A DNA stretch of 64,000 bases from Avena insularis (Eukaryota > Streptophyta > Magnoliopsida > Poales > Poaceae): positions 155,078,731 through 155,142,730 of the forward strand of contig CM042693.1 of assembly GCA_023614405.1 (NCBI GenBank), read 5' to 3'. Shown in pieces: positions 12,203 to 23,423 of this stretch (its first letter is position 1; every line of letters begins with the position of its first letter). Under the pieces are notes generated by a model. That model saw only the letters and a list, made by a program, of their open reading frames with translations, had not been told where the DNA came from and ran no database searches. The position numbers were made by a program, and so were the translations under genes.

Positions 12203-12930
12203 CAGAGTTGTACATCGCTAGAATCGTCAGTTTGCACGGAGTCCCCAAGAACATCGTATCAGATCTAGGAACCCAGTTTACCTCGAGATTCTGGAAGAAA
12301 GTCCAAGAAGGTTTAGGAACCCGACTGGATTTCAGCACAACGTATCACCCTCAGACCGATGGACAAACGGAATGAGTAAATCAAATACTCGAAGATATGT
12401 TGAGAGCATGTGTGCTAGAGTATGGATCTAAATGGGAAGACTGTCTGCCTTTCGCAGAATTTTCATACAACAACAGTTATCAAGCTAGTATGCAAATGGC
12501 CCCATTTGAATTCATGTATGGAAGGAACTGTCGCACCCCTTTGAATTGGTCGGAAGTAGGAGAGAGTCAGATTTTTGGACCCGATATCCTACGAGAAGCG
12601 GAAGAGAAAGTTCACAAGATTCATGAGCACCTCAAGACCGCCCAATCAAGATAGAAGAGTTACGCCGACAAGAGACGTCGAGACCTCGCTTTCAATATCG
12701 GAGATTTTGTGTATCTCAAAGTGTCACCTTTGAAGGGAATGCAGTGTTTCCTGCTCAAAGGAAAGTTAGCCCCCAGATAAATCGGACCTTTCAAGATTCT
12801 GAACCATCGAGGAGAAGTATCATATCAATTGGAACTGCCCGAGGAGATGTCAGCCGTGCATACTATGTTCCATATATCATTACTTCGCAAATGCCTTAAA
12901 GTTCCGGAGATAGCACATCGGCATCCTTGA
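12150..12930 (+). pseudogene. pol: Gypsy-1 pol: integrase catalytic core and C-terminal part, chromodomain missing
   Basis: After the frameshift the integrase core continues with SLHGVPKNIVSD (second Asp) and FWKKVQEGLGTRLDFSTTYH. The conserved Glu precedes an in-frame TGA at 12373-12375. Next are EDMLRACVLEYG, FAEFSYNNSYQAS and FEFMYGRNC. A TAG at 12652 and a TAA at 12778 follow. The GPF-type C-terminal region (VYLKVSPLKGM, MSAVHTMFHISLLRKCLKV) ends at about 12905, where the reading stops. In Gypsy-2 a chromodomain follows exactly here; in this copy that region is replaced by unrelated sequence. Confidence 0.85.
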
Positions 12931-13198
12931 AAGCAGATTTGGCATCATCAGCTGGGCCTCCATCCAAATGATGTAACCTCATTCTTTGGCTGCAGAGCTC
13001 ATCGCGAGCTCTGCTTGCTCGACCCAAAGTTCTTCACAGCAAGCGGGCAGCGCCAAATGCATTCCTCAGAACGAATCCAAATCACGCTTACTTTGTTCCT
13101 GTAGGGTTTGCAACATAGAAAACAAAACAAAAATTCTTACGATGGGAACAACTAAGTACCAAGATCTATCTACTAGATATAAGCAACGGGTGGATATA
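12931..13198. other. Unassigned 0.27 kb segment between Gypsy-1 pol and its 3' LTR
   Basis: This segment should hold the end of pol (chromodomain), the 3' leader and the polypurine tract, but none is visible. It contains a short palindrome (GCAGAGCTC ... GAGCTCTGC, about 12992-13014). Read on the minus strand, 13090-13190 is reminiscent of the 3' end of a BARE/Angela-like Copia LTR (tttttgttttctatg). It may be a scrap of an older insertion or of filler DNA introduced with a deletion. No coding sequence is supported. Confidence 0.4.
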
Positions 13199-13827
13199 TG
13201 TAACATCCCAAAAATATGAAACAATGATCATCAAACTCTAATCACTAAAATTAGGGTTAACAAAAACTTTGATTAATTAAAATCATATGAATGCATGTGT
13301 GTATGTGATGATTTGATAAATGAACGAATGGACTTGTGTGATTAACCTAAATAGCAAGAAATGGTTTAAAGATGAAAATAACATCATCTAAAACAATTCC
13401 ATGTAGAAACAAATAAAGAGAAAATCAAAAACAAATCAAATAAAGCAAATGGTCATTTTTGCCAATCTTGCTCACTAGGTCACTTTGAGTGTTTTTAGTC
13501 CAAGATTTTAAACAGAAACTTTTCCTATTCTTTTCACCCCTTTATAAACCAAGTAAAAGTGAATCAAAGCCCACTTTTCAAACTTGTAGAAACATTTGGC
13601 AACCTCATTCAAATCACAAGTAAAAATTGAATCTTCATCATATGTGAAGATCACACATTTTCAAAACCTAACCAAACCAGTGACCCTTGACTAATCCAAC
13701 TAACAAGAGACTCCCTAGTATGTGCCTAGCAAACCCACCAAGTTTGAATCCAAAATTCAAATTTAAATTTCTTTGGGCCATTTCATCAAACACCTTGTGA
13801 TCAGCAAACAACAAAACATTAAACACT
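13199..13827 (+). repeat. Gypsy-1 copy 1, 3' LTR, first segment
   Basis: Starts TGTAACATCCCAAAAATATG at 13199. It matches, inverted, the inner end of the copy 2 LTR (about 38640-39240), including the tract around atgcatgtgtgtatgtgatg. It is cut at 13827 by TRGAG-4; acact (13823-13827) is the left target-site duplication. Confidence 0.87.
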
Positions 13828-15024
13828 TGTAACATCCCAAAATTATTAGAATTTTGGAATGTATAATAAGATGATTGATTTGTTTTGTCTTTGACGAAAT
13901 TCTGAAGAATTTAAAACTTTCTAGGACTGTATAATTTTCCCAAACCACATTGAAAAGAGCGGATTAACATGACTATCCAAACATAATTAGTGCTTGGGAA
14001 AGTATACAAATTTTAGAAACTGTTGTCTTACATTTTGTTTGCATTCTTTTTGATTTTTCTAAATAATTGAATATTTTCCAAACACTTGTTTTATTTTCAC
14101 AAGAGAGGAAATAATATTGCATTTTCAAATATAAGAAACATGTTGGGAAATATCCTATGGTATTACCTGGATTTTGTTGCATTTGGGATTTTCGGAACTT
14201 GATAATTTTCACCAGAAGATAATATGACTTCTTCATTTTATTTGGATACTAAAATAGTTTTTATATGTTCCGTGATTTAACATGTAGCTCACGTGCCTTT
14301 TATGACACTGCTTGAGTTGAATTGAGGCATAAAATAAACGCTAAACTATTTCTTTTCAAAACTGCATAAGTAGCCATGTAGGCCAAAGTGCATAAAATAT
14401 TTATGTATAATAAATTTTGTGCTGAAAATATATTTCATATGTATTTTGATCTAGGTTTATCTTGAATTCTTTTAGAAAAGTCTAGGCACTACTTATATTC
14501 ATACGATCCCTCTAAGTAAAAGAAATCAGAAAAAGGAAAATTGAAAAGGAAACAAAACAAAAGAAAACGTACCTATACCTGTAGGTGACCATCACGAGCA
14601 CACCAAACCGCAATGCACACGTGCAATCATGCACTGGACGGACTCGTTTTTCTCTCCCGCGTGCACAGCGATTGGAACGGACCAATTTTTGTCCTTCTTC
14701 TTTTCTCTGACGTTATTGACCCAACTTGTTGGCTGCACGTCTTATATGCAGAATCCGAAGATTGAAAGGTGCGTAGGGATCGCGAGTCTACACTCGACAA
14801 GCCTGGGGCATTGATGGACTCATGCTGCTTTTATGTTTTCGCTATTATTTGAGCTAGCTTAATGCTAAGCAAATTTGTAATAAATTCATATTCTGGATTC
14901 TTCGTGTAATAAAGACTTTGTGTTTTACATGATATTTCATCGGTTGTGAGTGCTAGCTTTTGATCCAGGGACTAGCATGTTAATCACAGGGACTTAGGAT
15001 CTTTACCGATCCGAGGTCGCTACA
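13828..15024 (+). repeat. TRGAG-4 5' LTR
   Basis: 1197 bases, starting TGTAACATCCCAAAATTATT and ending GATCCGAGGTCGCTACA. Its last 320 bases are closely similar to 131-450 and about 23100-23423 (LTR-5). Short open frames in it are not supported as genes. Confidence 0.96.
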
Positions 15025-15026
15025 GA

Positions 15027-15038
15027 TGGTATCAGAGC
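15027..15038 (+). other. TRGAG-4 primer-binding site
   Basis: TGGTATCAGAGC begins two bases after the LTR end. It is complementary to the 3' end of initiator methionine tRNA, the same primer type as Gypsy-1 and Gypsy-2. Confidence 0.93.
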
Positions 15039-15630
15039 ATAAGTTGACTGTAGATCGTGACCCTAGACATGGAAAAACCTTAGGACAAATATTTTCTAAG
15101 TTATTTCAGAAAACTCTCATACTTCTCATCATCTACCTTTGGGGTTTTAGAAATTTCTTAAGTACCTTCCTTTCAACATTAGAAAATGACCACTACACAC
15201 TTCAAGAAGAAACTTTTCTCAAGATTACCTTTTCAAAGAAGATCATCTCAATGTTTCAATTAACTTAGGACTTGAAGACCTCCATGAAAGATGTTCCAAG
15301 ACTGAAGCTACGAGATTAAAGACTTCAAAGGCCTTAAGTCAATGTTATTAACTAAAGAACTCGAAAGATTGAAGTTTTTGAAGAACATGAAGACTATCAA
15401 GAGCACGAAGACTTTTGGAGACTCGAAGCCTCGAAGATTCCAAGTGACCTATTAGGAACCAAACCCGAATAAGATTTCGCTAAATATAGATGCGACAAAT
15501 TGTTTGATATATTGTATGGTTTATTACCTTAGCTAATGAAAACCTATTTTCTAAATAAAATTGCTTATATGGGTTATTCATCTTTCCATACTCTATTCGT
15601 TCCTACTCTAAACCTTGGTCGACTCGACAG
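15039..15630 (+). other. TRGAG-4 leader between primer site and gag
   Basis: About 590 bases with no supported coding sequence. The stretch 15280-15450 is rich in repeated gaag/aagac words (tcgaagattgaag-like), giving a purine-rich, loosely repetitive tract. A packaging role is possible but unsupported. Confidence 0.5.
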
Positions 15631-15879
15631 ATGGACCTTATCAATAAGGAGGACAAGGAACTCAACTCCACCAAGCGTAAGAGCCACGCCGATGCAAAGA
15701 AGTGGATGCTCCAGGTTGAAGAAATACTGAAGGATGCCAACATTGAAGTCAACAGAATGGTTCATTATGCCACCCAACTCCTAAAAGACGAGGCAGCAAC
15801 CTGGTGGGAGATGCAATACTCCATTAATGATCATCAAGGGATGATATCTTGGGGAGAATTTAAAGAGGTTCTACTATAA
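15631..15879 (+). pseudogene. gag: TRGAG-4 gag, capsid fragment
   Basis: An 82-codon piece with the core signature of plant Gypsy gag: DAKKWMLQVEEIL, then VHYATQLLKDEAATWWEM and an SWGEFKEV helix. The alternation of a W-containing helix, the A.TWW motif and the W..F segment identifies it. It ends at a stop at 15877-15879, after which the same frame reopens into the zinc-knuckle part. The capsid portion is short compared with the 538-codon gag-protease of Gypsy-1, so the middle has been lost or shortened. Confidence 0.8.
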
Positions 15880-15909
15880 TCTCGTCTCGTCACTCGTATA
15901 CCAAAAACC

Positions 15910-16655
15910 CAAGAAGTTGAAGTCCCAAAACATTTAGCTTGCACGATCTGTGGAGAAATAGGACATATCACCAAGGAGCATCATGATCAGCGCCCCTACT
16001 GTGAAGGAAGGCACCCATCAGAAGAATGTCCCACCTCTCAAGTTACATGCTTCCTGTGCGAAGGGACCAATCACAACCCCGCTCAATGCACCTCTACCCG
16101 GTGGTACATCAACTGAATCAGCAAGTTAGAGACGGAATGCGCCAATACCTCATGAAGCTCCGCGAGGACACGACAAAGACAAGGGATGGATTCAAGACTC
16201 TAGACACCGCACCCAAAGTTATCACTTCGCAATACTCGACATATGAAAGGAATACCCATTTTCCCCAAACTGGCTCAAGGAAACGATCAAGGCTTCCAAA
16301 TGTTGAGGTAGAGCATGAAGAACCACAAGACAGGATGTCCTTGCCAAAAAAGAGGAAGGATCTAAGCAAAGTCCTATGCTTCCAGTGTCACAATCCTGGG
16401 CATTATGCTGATAATTGTCCAAAACATGTGAATGTAGTTGGAAAGGATAAAAACAACGATGGTAATAGTAATAGAGGCAGTAGCGTGAAGAAGCCCAAGA
16501 AAGATTCTAGCCAGGTGACATGCTATAAGTATGGTGAAACAGTGCATTACACGTTAAATTGTCCTCGAAAAAGGAAGAATGGTTGTGGCAAAGGAAATGC
16601 CAAAGAAAAGAAGCCCAATCCGTCCATCAAGCTACGACGAATTATGTTAGTGTGA
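15910..16655 (+). pseudogene. gag: TRGAG-4 gag, nucleocapsid with a series of zinc knuckles
   Basis: Several CCHC-type or near-CCHC motifs are visible. C-X2-C-X4-H-X4-H is at 15940-15981, followed by a partial CEGRHPSEEC. C-X2-C-X4-H-X4-C is at 16048-16089 (CFLCEGTNHNPAQC) and at 16377-16418 (CFQCHNPGHYADNC). A degenerate one at 16521-16562 has Tyr in place of the second Cys. The first two lie in the capsid frame and the later ones in another frame, so a frameshift separates them between about 16100 and 16370. The tail is Lys-rich. Plant Gypsy gag usually has one or two knuckles, so this many is unusual. Role: RNA packaging in particles. Confidence 0.8.
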
Positions 16656-16774
16656 ATGAACCTTACAAATCAACAATCCACACCGGACCCATCAGAAGAA
16701 CCTAACAAATACAATATTTTAAGGGTGGTAGTACCGTAGTGTGAATCGAACCCATTCCTTTCTAGCCTTCTCGA

Positions 16775-16810
16775 ATCTCGAGGACGAGATTCCTTTTAAG
16801 GATGGTAGTC
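16775..16810 (+). other. Decayed polypurine region before the TRGAG-4 3' LTR
   Basis: The sequence tcgaggacgagattccttttaaggatggtag directly precedes the 3' LTR. Related Gypsy elements have a run of Gs at the AAGG position as the plus-strand primer; here it reads aaggatggtag, so the tract appears mutated. Confidence 0.55.
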
Positions 16811-18007
16811 TGTAACATCCCAAAATTATTAGAATTTTGGAATGTATAATAAGATGATTGATTTGTTTTGTCTTTGACGAAATTCTGAAGAATTTAAAAC
16901 TTTCTAGGACTGTATAATTTTTCCAAACCACATTGAAAAGAGCGGATTAACATGACTATCCAAACATAATTAGTGCTTGGGAAAATATACAAATTTTAGA
17001 AACTGTTGTCTTACATTTTGTTTGCATTCTTTTTGATTTTTCTAAATACTTGAATATTTTCCAAACACTTGTTTTATTTTCACAAGAGAGGAAATAATAT
17101 TGCATTTCCAAATATAAAAAACATGTTGGGAAATATCCTATGGTATTACCTGGATTTTGTTGCATTTGGGATTTTTGGAACTTGATAATTTTCACCAGAA
17201 GATAATATGACTTCTTCATTTTATTTGGATACTAAAATAGTTTTTATATGTTCCGTGATTTAACATGTAGCTCACGTGCCTTTTATGACACTGCTTGAGT
17301 TGAATTGAGGCATAAAATAAACGCTAAACTATTTCTTTTCAAAACTACATAAGTAGCCATGTAGGCCAAAGTGCATAAAATATTTGTGTATAATAAATTT
17401 TGTGCGGAAAATATATTTCATACGTATTTTGATCTAGGTTTATCTTGAATTCTTTTAGAAAAGTCTAGACACTACTTATATTTGTACGATCCCTCTAAGT
17501 AAAAGAAATCAGAAAAAGGAAAATTGAAAAGGAAACAAAACAAAAGAAAACGTACCTATACCTGTAGGTGACCATCACGAGCACACCAACCCGCAATGCA
17601 CACGTGCAATCATGCACTGGACGGACTCGTTTTTCTCTCCCGCGTGCACAGCGATTGGAACGGACCAATTTTTGTCCTTCTTCTTTTCTCTGACGTTATT
17701 GACCTAATTTGTTGGCTGCACGTCTTATGTGCAGAATCCGAAGATTGAAAGGTGCGTAGGGATCGCGGGTCTATACTCGACAAGCCTGGGGCGTTGATGG
17801 ACTCATGCTGCTTTTATGTTTCCGCTGTTATTTGAGCTAGCTTAATGCTAAGCAAATTTGTAATAAATTCATACTCTGGATTCTTCGTGTAATAAAGACT
17901 TTGTGTTTTACATGATATTTCGTCGGCTGTGAGTGCTAGCTTTTGATCCAGGGACTAGCATGTTAATCACAGGGACTTAGGATCTTTACCGATCCGAGGT
18001 TGCTACA
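16811..18007 (+). repeat. TRGAG-4 3' LTR
   Basis: 1197 bases, same length and ends as the 5' LTR, with about 26 hand-counted differences. It ends gaggttgctaca at 18007 and is followed by the right duplication acact (18008-18012), after which the Gypsy-1 LTR resumes. Confidence 0.96.
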
Positions 18008-18012
18008 ACACT

Positions 18013-18413
18013 ATTTGCAGCGGTGAATTTGGCCAACCTTGTTCCCTCTCTGGTTGCAACAAGCTCTTAGTAGATCATCTAGCCTCTTTAACAATCCTTA
18101 GCACGACTGTGAGCAAGCCTAGCCATCAATGGTGACCATGCCGAGAGCAAACTTGCCACCCCCATGTTGCCAGCGAGCTAGAGGAAGCACTAGCCTCGCC
18201 AACCTTGTCTGGAGCACTGACCACCGTCCATAGCCACCCTCTGTCTCAGCCCCGAGCATTGCCAGCCCCTGGACCACATGGCAAGCTCATGCCAAGCTTC
18301 TCTGCGTGCGAGCCGAGAGCGCGTCAGTGCGCCGCACGCGACACCAGCCCATAGACCGTGCGCCGCCCTCGCCTCTTGCAGACGTGATCGCCAGCACCCC
18401 AGCTGTGGTGACC
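18013..18413 (+). repeat. Gypsy-1 copy 1, 3' LTR, second segment
   Basis: A GC-rising stretch that matches, inverted, about 38430-38640 of copy 2 (shared blocks such as gccaaccttgttccct, acttgccacccccat and gcctcgccaaccttgtct). It lies between TRGAG-4 and the Gypsy-2 solo LTR. Its last five bases, ccagc (18409-18413), are the left duplication of that solo LTR. Confidence 0.85.
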
Positions 18414-19324
18414 CAGCATACCACTGCATGTTGTAGTATACTATAGTCATGGACATAACACTCACGGAGTACCATTCCGCAAATATTACATCCTCAGAGT
18501 GGTACAACAGAAACAAAGCGGGTCCACATCATACATTATCATTATTACAACCAGAAATTACATGACGACTTTGAGATCCTCCTAGGTCCATAGAGGTATC
18601 CCGATGACTCAGGCTGAACTATAATAACTCGAAGAAAAGAATAAATAAGCAACTAAGGTTTATACGAGATTTAATATAGATAGAGGATAGAGATCTATGC
18701 TACTGGACTAGATCACTATATATGCTACATCTACACTTTAGATACGTCGGTCTCCATTCCATAGATGTTTTCGTAATTGTTCCCTTCGACGCTTCCGGAT
18801 ACTTCTGGTTCTTCATAGCGGAATTCTTCTTGGTCTTCAATTGGATATAGTATTTCCTCTTCCTGACCGTTATTGTCTTCCAAATCTAGCAAGGGTTAAG
18901 AATATACGTTGAGTACGAGCGTACTCAGCAAGTTCACTAAAAAGAAGTGTTTGATGCACTATATCTACAGACACAGACCATAGGTCGTAGGCAATGTGGG
19001 TTTTCGTAAACATTTCTTCAAAGGTTACTTTTATTCTGAAAATCTATGTCCGTCAGCCTTCACAGGTTTACCAGAACTTTCATGGAGTTCCTTTCCTGCA
19101 GCGTTCGCAGCTCCATCCCAGAACAGGGAGTAACAAGTTATAGTTCTTACACTCTGCAGAGGTGCGTCACTTTACCCATGAGAGATCAAATCCTTAATGC
19201 ACAACCGGGCGAATCTTTCCCGTCCAGACTTCCTATGGTGTGGGGCCCAGTAGATGATCCAAGCCAATCACTGTCCTTCTCCACGACCCTGCATACACCG
19301 CAATTGTTGTATGACCAAACTCAA

Positions 19325-19452
19325 GGTAGACCTTTCCCCATATAAAACGACTATACCTTAGTTGGATACACACAACAACCATTAACACTAGTAATCTGTC
19401 TTTTGTAAGCCCAGATCCATGGTAGACCTTTCCCGTATAAAACGGCTATACC
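19325..19452 (-). repeat. Local duplication in the Gypsy-2 solo LTR
   Basis: A block of about 32 bases (ggtagacctttccc ... tataaaacg.ctatacc) occurs at 19325-19357 and again at 19421-19452, about 96 bases apart. The corresponding part of the complete Gypsy-2 LTR does not show this pair. It partly accounts for the longer LTR. Confidence 0.7.
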
Positions 19453-19503
19453 CATGATCTGCAACTCACAAATGCCCAGAACAGTGTCCAATGCATGCGA
19501 AAG

Positions 19504-22500
19504 TGTAACATCCCAAAAAAGTTCCTATTTTGTAATGTTATAAATAAAATCAATATCTTGATTGATTGTTTGACTTTGTTGAAAAATCTCAAAGAGAAGA
19601 AACTTTTTGAATAGAAAATCCTCTCAACCTTGAATTCAAAATCTTATATTCTTTTGTTATGACCTAAGTAGCCAAATAAGCAAAAGGGCATGGATTGATT
19701 ATGGATTGTAGAATTGGTGTGCAAGATTTCAAAATGAAAATCATGAAGCATTCATAACCATTTCATTACATCCATGCAAAGTTCTCACAAACTGAATCCA
19801 AATCCTGGTATCTAAATCCTATAGTTGATTCGCCCAAATGTTCCTAAAGGTAATTAAATCGACTTTATAAAACCCACTGTTTATAAGGCATAAATTATTG
19901 ATAATTATAGCCTAAATAGATCCAATTAATATTACAAAATTTTAGAAACAAAATTGAGTTCATTTGGAGCTATTATGAAAAAGTTATGGAATAAATACAA
20001 ACAAATAAAGATATAAATAAAATGGAATATACAAGGATTTATAAATCCACTACTTGCAAACTATTAAAAATATTACAAATATGATACTACAATGATATAT
20101 TCGATTTTAGAAAATTTTAAAAACAAGAATCGTGTCATTTAGAGTTCGTATGCAAAAGATATGAGGGAAACAAGTAAATAGAAAAAGAAAAAGGAAAAAA
20201 AACCAGCTGGGCCGGCCGAGCCAGCCGGCGGCCCATCTATCGGACCGGGCCAGCTAGCCAGCCGACGGGAGCAGGTAGGCACGGGCACGTACATATCCCA
20301 GTTGCTTTAAAAAGCGTACAAAACAGTTTTTGTCAAACATATCTCTATTCAAACTCTTATAACTTTTTATCCACAACTCCAAATCGACTTCTATTTGTTT
20401 CTACTTGTTCCCTACTCCAAGACCTATCTCTACACCATTCTAAATCTCCATATAAACTCGTGGAGCCATAGCTGTATGAGTTTCTATTCTCGAAATCCCG
20501 AATCTACACATGCCCGAATCTTATTTCGCTTTTTAACCCATCTAGACTTCGTTGTTTGCCTTCGGCCAAAAAACAAAAGTTGTAGATCTCGTCGAAATAT
20601 TTCAATCCCGACAAACCTCACATCTTTTCATCCATCACAGCCGGAGAATTTCGCACCGCAATATTTCAGATATGACGGTGTAAATCCAAGATGTACTCGC
20701 GCTCGTTTATTCAAATCCAAATTCCTTTGGTAAGAAGGTAGGACTAATGATTCCTCACAACTTTCATGTTGTAAGTTTTTCAATTTGACCTACGAATTTG
20801 TCTCTCTAACACAGATCTATTTTTTGTCTATTCTGAGCCAAAATCGGGTCAATCTCCTCTCCTAACCATTGGATCTCATCCCAACGGCCAGGATTAGATC
20901 GATTCCGCAAAAAGGAACGAGCCAACCGGATCTCGCAACGTGTCAACGTCAGGTCAACATCTAGTCCCAGTCAGCATGCAAAGTCAACCTGTCCAGTCAG
21001 CGGAATATTCTCTGGAATATTCCGTTCGAATTTAAAATTGCACATTATAGATCTAACTTGTAAAATTCATTAGAAATTCATACCACGTCCAAAAATTGCG
21101 TATAATATATCAAATTGAAGATAATTTTACATAGAATCATCTTATTAGAATAGATCCAACCGTTACAGTATGTACTTACTGTAATTATTTAATTAGTTTT
21201 AACGGTCTTTTAGGTTAATAAATTCATAAGAAATTATCTGTAACTCCGAAAAATATGAACAATATATCAAATTGAAGCTACTATAATGTAGGTTAATAAT
21301 ATCTGGCTGGATCCAGCTTTTGTGGACTATTTACCCCGTAGTGGTTTAATTAGTTTTAATGGCTTTACAAATCATTAAATTCATAGTAAATTATTTGCAT
21401 ATCACAAAAATATAAATAATATACCGATATAAAGCTGGTTCCATTTAGATCATCAATATGCAAATGGTTCAGGCAAATACTGTAAGGTTCTACAGCAATT
21501 AAATAAATAGATTAATGGATTATTTAGAGTATTAAAATCATAGTAATTCGAGTACTGCTCAGAAAATTACAAATAATATGTCCCTGGAATCGTAATTCCG
21601 CGGAGATTACATATATAATTTTAGTTTGATTTTTAGGCAACAGAAACTATGAAAATGATTTAAAATCCATTATATACTCTTTAAATTATAAGAAAAGATT
21701 TATAACTCCGATTAGGGCGAATCCAATTCCTACTGGTTCGTATTAATGTCCTCTATATAGTATAACTCAGAACCAAATTTTACTCCACAATTAGGACATA
21801 AGTTGCAACAAAACTATTAAAACCCCGTTATCAATATTTATTGATAAATACCCTATTGCTTTAATTGATCTCATACATGCATCATATGATCTATTAATGC
21901 TCAGTGAACTAAATATAAGCATTGTAACATATTAAACCATCATGCATGTTTTTGATCATCCTTGTTGTGTTTGCTATGTTTGCAATTGTTTTGATTGGAA
22001 CTACCTTGTCCTCGTATTAGATTGTTCGGAGAGTGCGATTGCTGCGGAGAAATACAATCAACACCCATATTATCAATATAAGGCAAGTTACACCTCTTGT
22101 TCATATAATGTCCCAGTTTTGATTCTATGCATGTTAGATCTTCAAATTCTGTAGTATGCATGTGTAGGATGTTCTAGTAGAGTTTTTCCTTAGTATTATT
22201 TTGCAAGTGCGATGATTTTGTAGTATGCCATGAGTAGCTCTATACTTAGGATTTTACCTCCTAATAGGTTCCCCTGTTTTGCTAAGTATTGCTTGCTATG
22301 CTATATATATGTAAAGTACCGTTGGGGGGTTCGAAAGACAATGAATTTTTCTAAGTATAAAGGCTCTCTTGAGCAAACTTTTCTTCTCAAATCCACTTCA
22401 AAATAAAACTAAGTTTTCTTCTAGGCGGAATGGTTGTCGGGTCAACGAGTGAGATTTTGGTGGAGCACGGCCGCCCAGGAATCAAAGAAGTCTGCCATGT

Positions 22501-23423
22501 TTCAGAATTCAGAAGCTTCCAGTGCAACCACAATACATATGGGCTCTGTCTTGGCCTTGTACTTAGTGGGAAACCTCACCTGGGTACCAACATTTGGAGG
22601 TTCTTGGAACGGTTGGATCCAGAAGGTAGAGGGGCTACTTAGGAAAAGCCTTACCATGGTCTTGTCTGTAAAAGGACTTGATCGTGTATTATGGGTAAAG
22701 TGCACAAAGTCTCGAGAGTATTGCAATCTGATCGATCAGCCGTGTTCACGGAAACAGAACAACATTGAGCATCTAAAGGATGGAGGCTCGGAAGGATCTT
22801 CCTCTCTCTTTTCTAAACAAAGTTTTGAAACCCCATGGCGTTAGTAATATCGCCAATGGGTGGGATTTTGGGAAATTGGTGCGTAATATCCAAGTGTCAC
22901 TTGGTGAGTAATATCCAAGTGTTTGGTTGTTTGGACACTTGGTGAGTAATATCCTCGTGTGCCATTCGACCCTATTTTATCTAAGCAAATGTTTACAAAG
23001 TAGGGTAAAACTCTCTCTCCCTTTTCTCTCCATACTTAGTGAAAATTAGCTTTATGCAAATAAACTCCAAAGCCTAAACTAGCCTTGCATGTAGAGTTAG
23101 TCTTTCCTTCCTTGGTGTAATTTTCCAATACATTCAAAGTATTGACCCAACTTGTTGGCTGCACGTTTCATGTGTAGAATTTTGGAGATCGTTGAAAGGT
23201 GTGCTAGGATCATGGTCTTGATCAACCTCGTGGCATTGATGGGACTCATGTTGTATATTTTTCGCTTTTGTTGTAATAATGTAAACTCTGGATTATTCGA
23301 TTCATGTAATAAAGACTTGTGTTTTACATGATATTTCATCGACTGTGAGTGCTAGCTATTGATCCAGGGACTAGCATGTTAATCACAGGGACTTAGGATC
23401 CTTACCGATCTGAGGTCGCTACA
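19504..23423 (+). mobile_element. LTR-5 solo LTR (3.9 kb, plus), flanked by gaaag
   Basis: It starts TGTAACATCCCAAAAAAGTT and ends GATCTGAGGTCGCTACA. Perfect duplications gaaag lie at 19499-19503 and 23424-23428. The flanks join into continuous Gypsy-2 LTR sequence (gcgaaag followed by ggagccaatccagctgacttc; compare gcgagaggaagaagatacagctgacttc at 40657-40685). There is no primer site or coding region, so it is a solo LTR. The 3' end matches the LTR fragment at 1-450 and the 3' ends of the TRGAG-4 LTRs; the start also resembles TRGAG-4. The middle is AT-rich with a short GC-rich part near 20200-21010. The open frame at 22434-22844 has no family features. Confidence 0.93.

Larger units (their letters stand above)
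13828..18007 (+). mobile_element. TRGAG-4: complete non-autonomous LTR retrotransposon with gag only, flanked by acact
   Basis: Two LTRs of 1197 bases each (13828-15024 and 16811-18007) flank 1786 bases of internal DNA. Perfect 5-base duplications acact lie at 13823-13827 and 18008-18012. The internal part has a Met-tRNA-type primer site and a decayed gag with several zinc knuckles, but no protease, reverse transcriptase or integrase, so it depends on another element for copying. This is the layout called TR-GAG. By hand count the LTRs differ at about 26 positions, nearly all transitions, with no length difference, which suggests a fairly recent insertion. Its LTR ends resemble LTR-5, a likely relative of its helper. 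Confidence 0.95.

Noticed and set aside
12992..13014. Palindrome as a MITE or terminator
   Set aside because: Only nine paired bases each side, no terminal inverted repeats or TA/TAA duplication around it.
22434..22844. 136-codon open frame near the end of LTR-5
   Set aside because: It lies wholly in a solo LTR, has no recognisable motif, and its frame has no support from the other LTR-5 copy.
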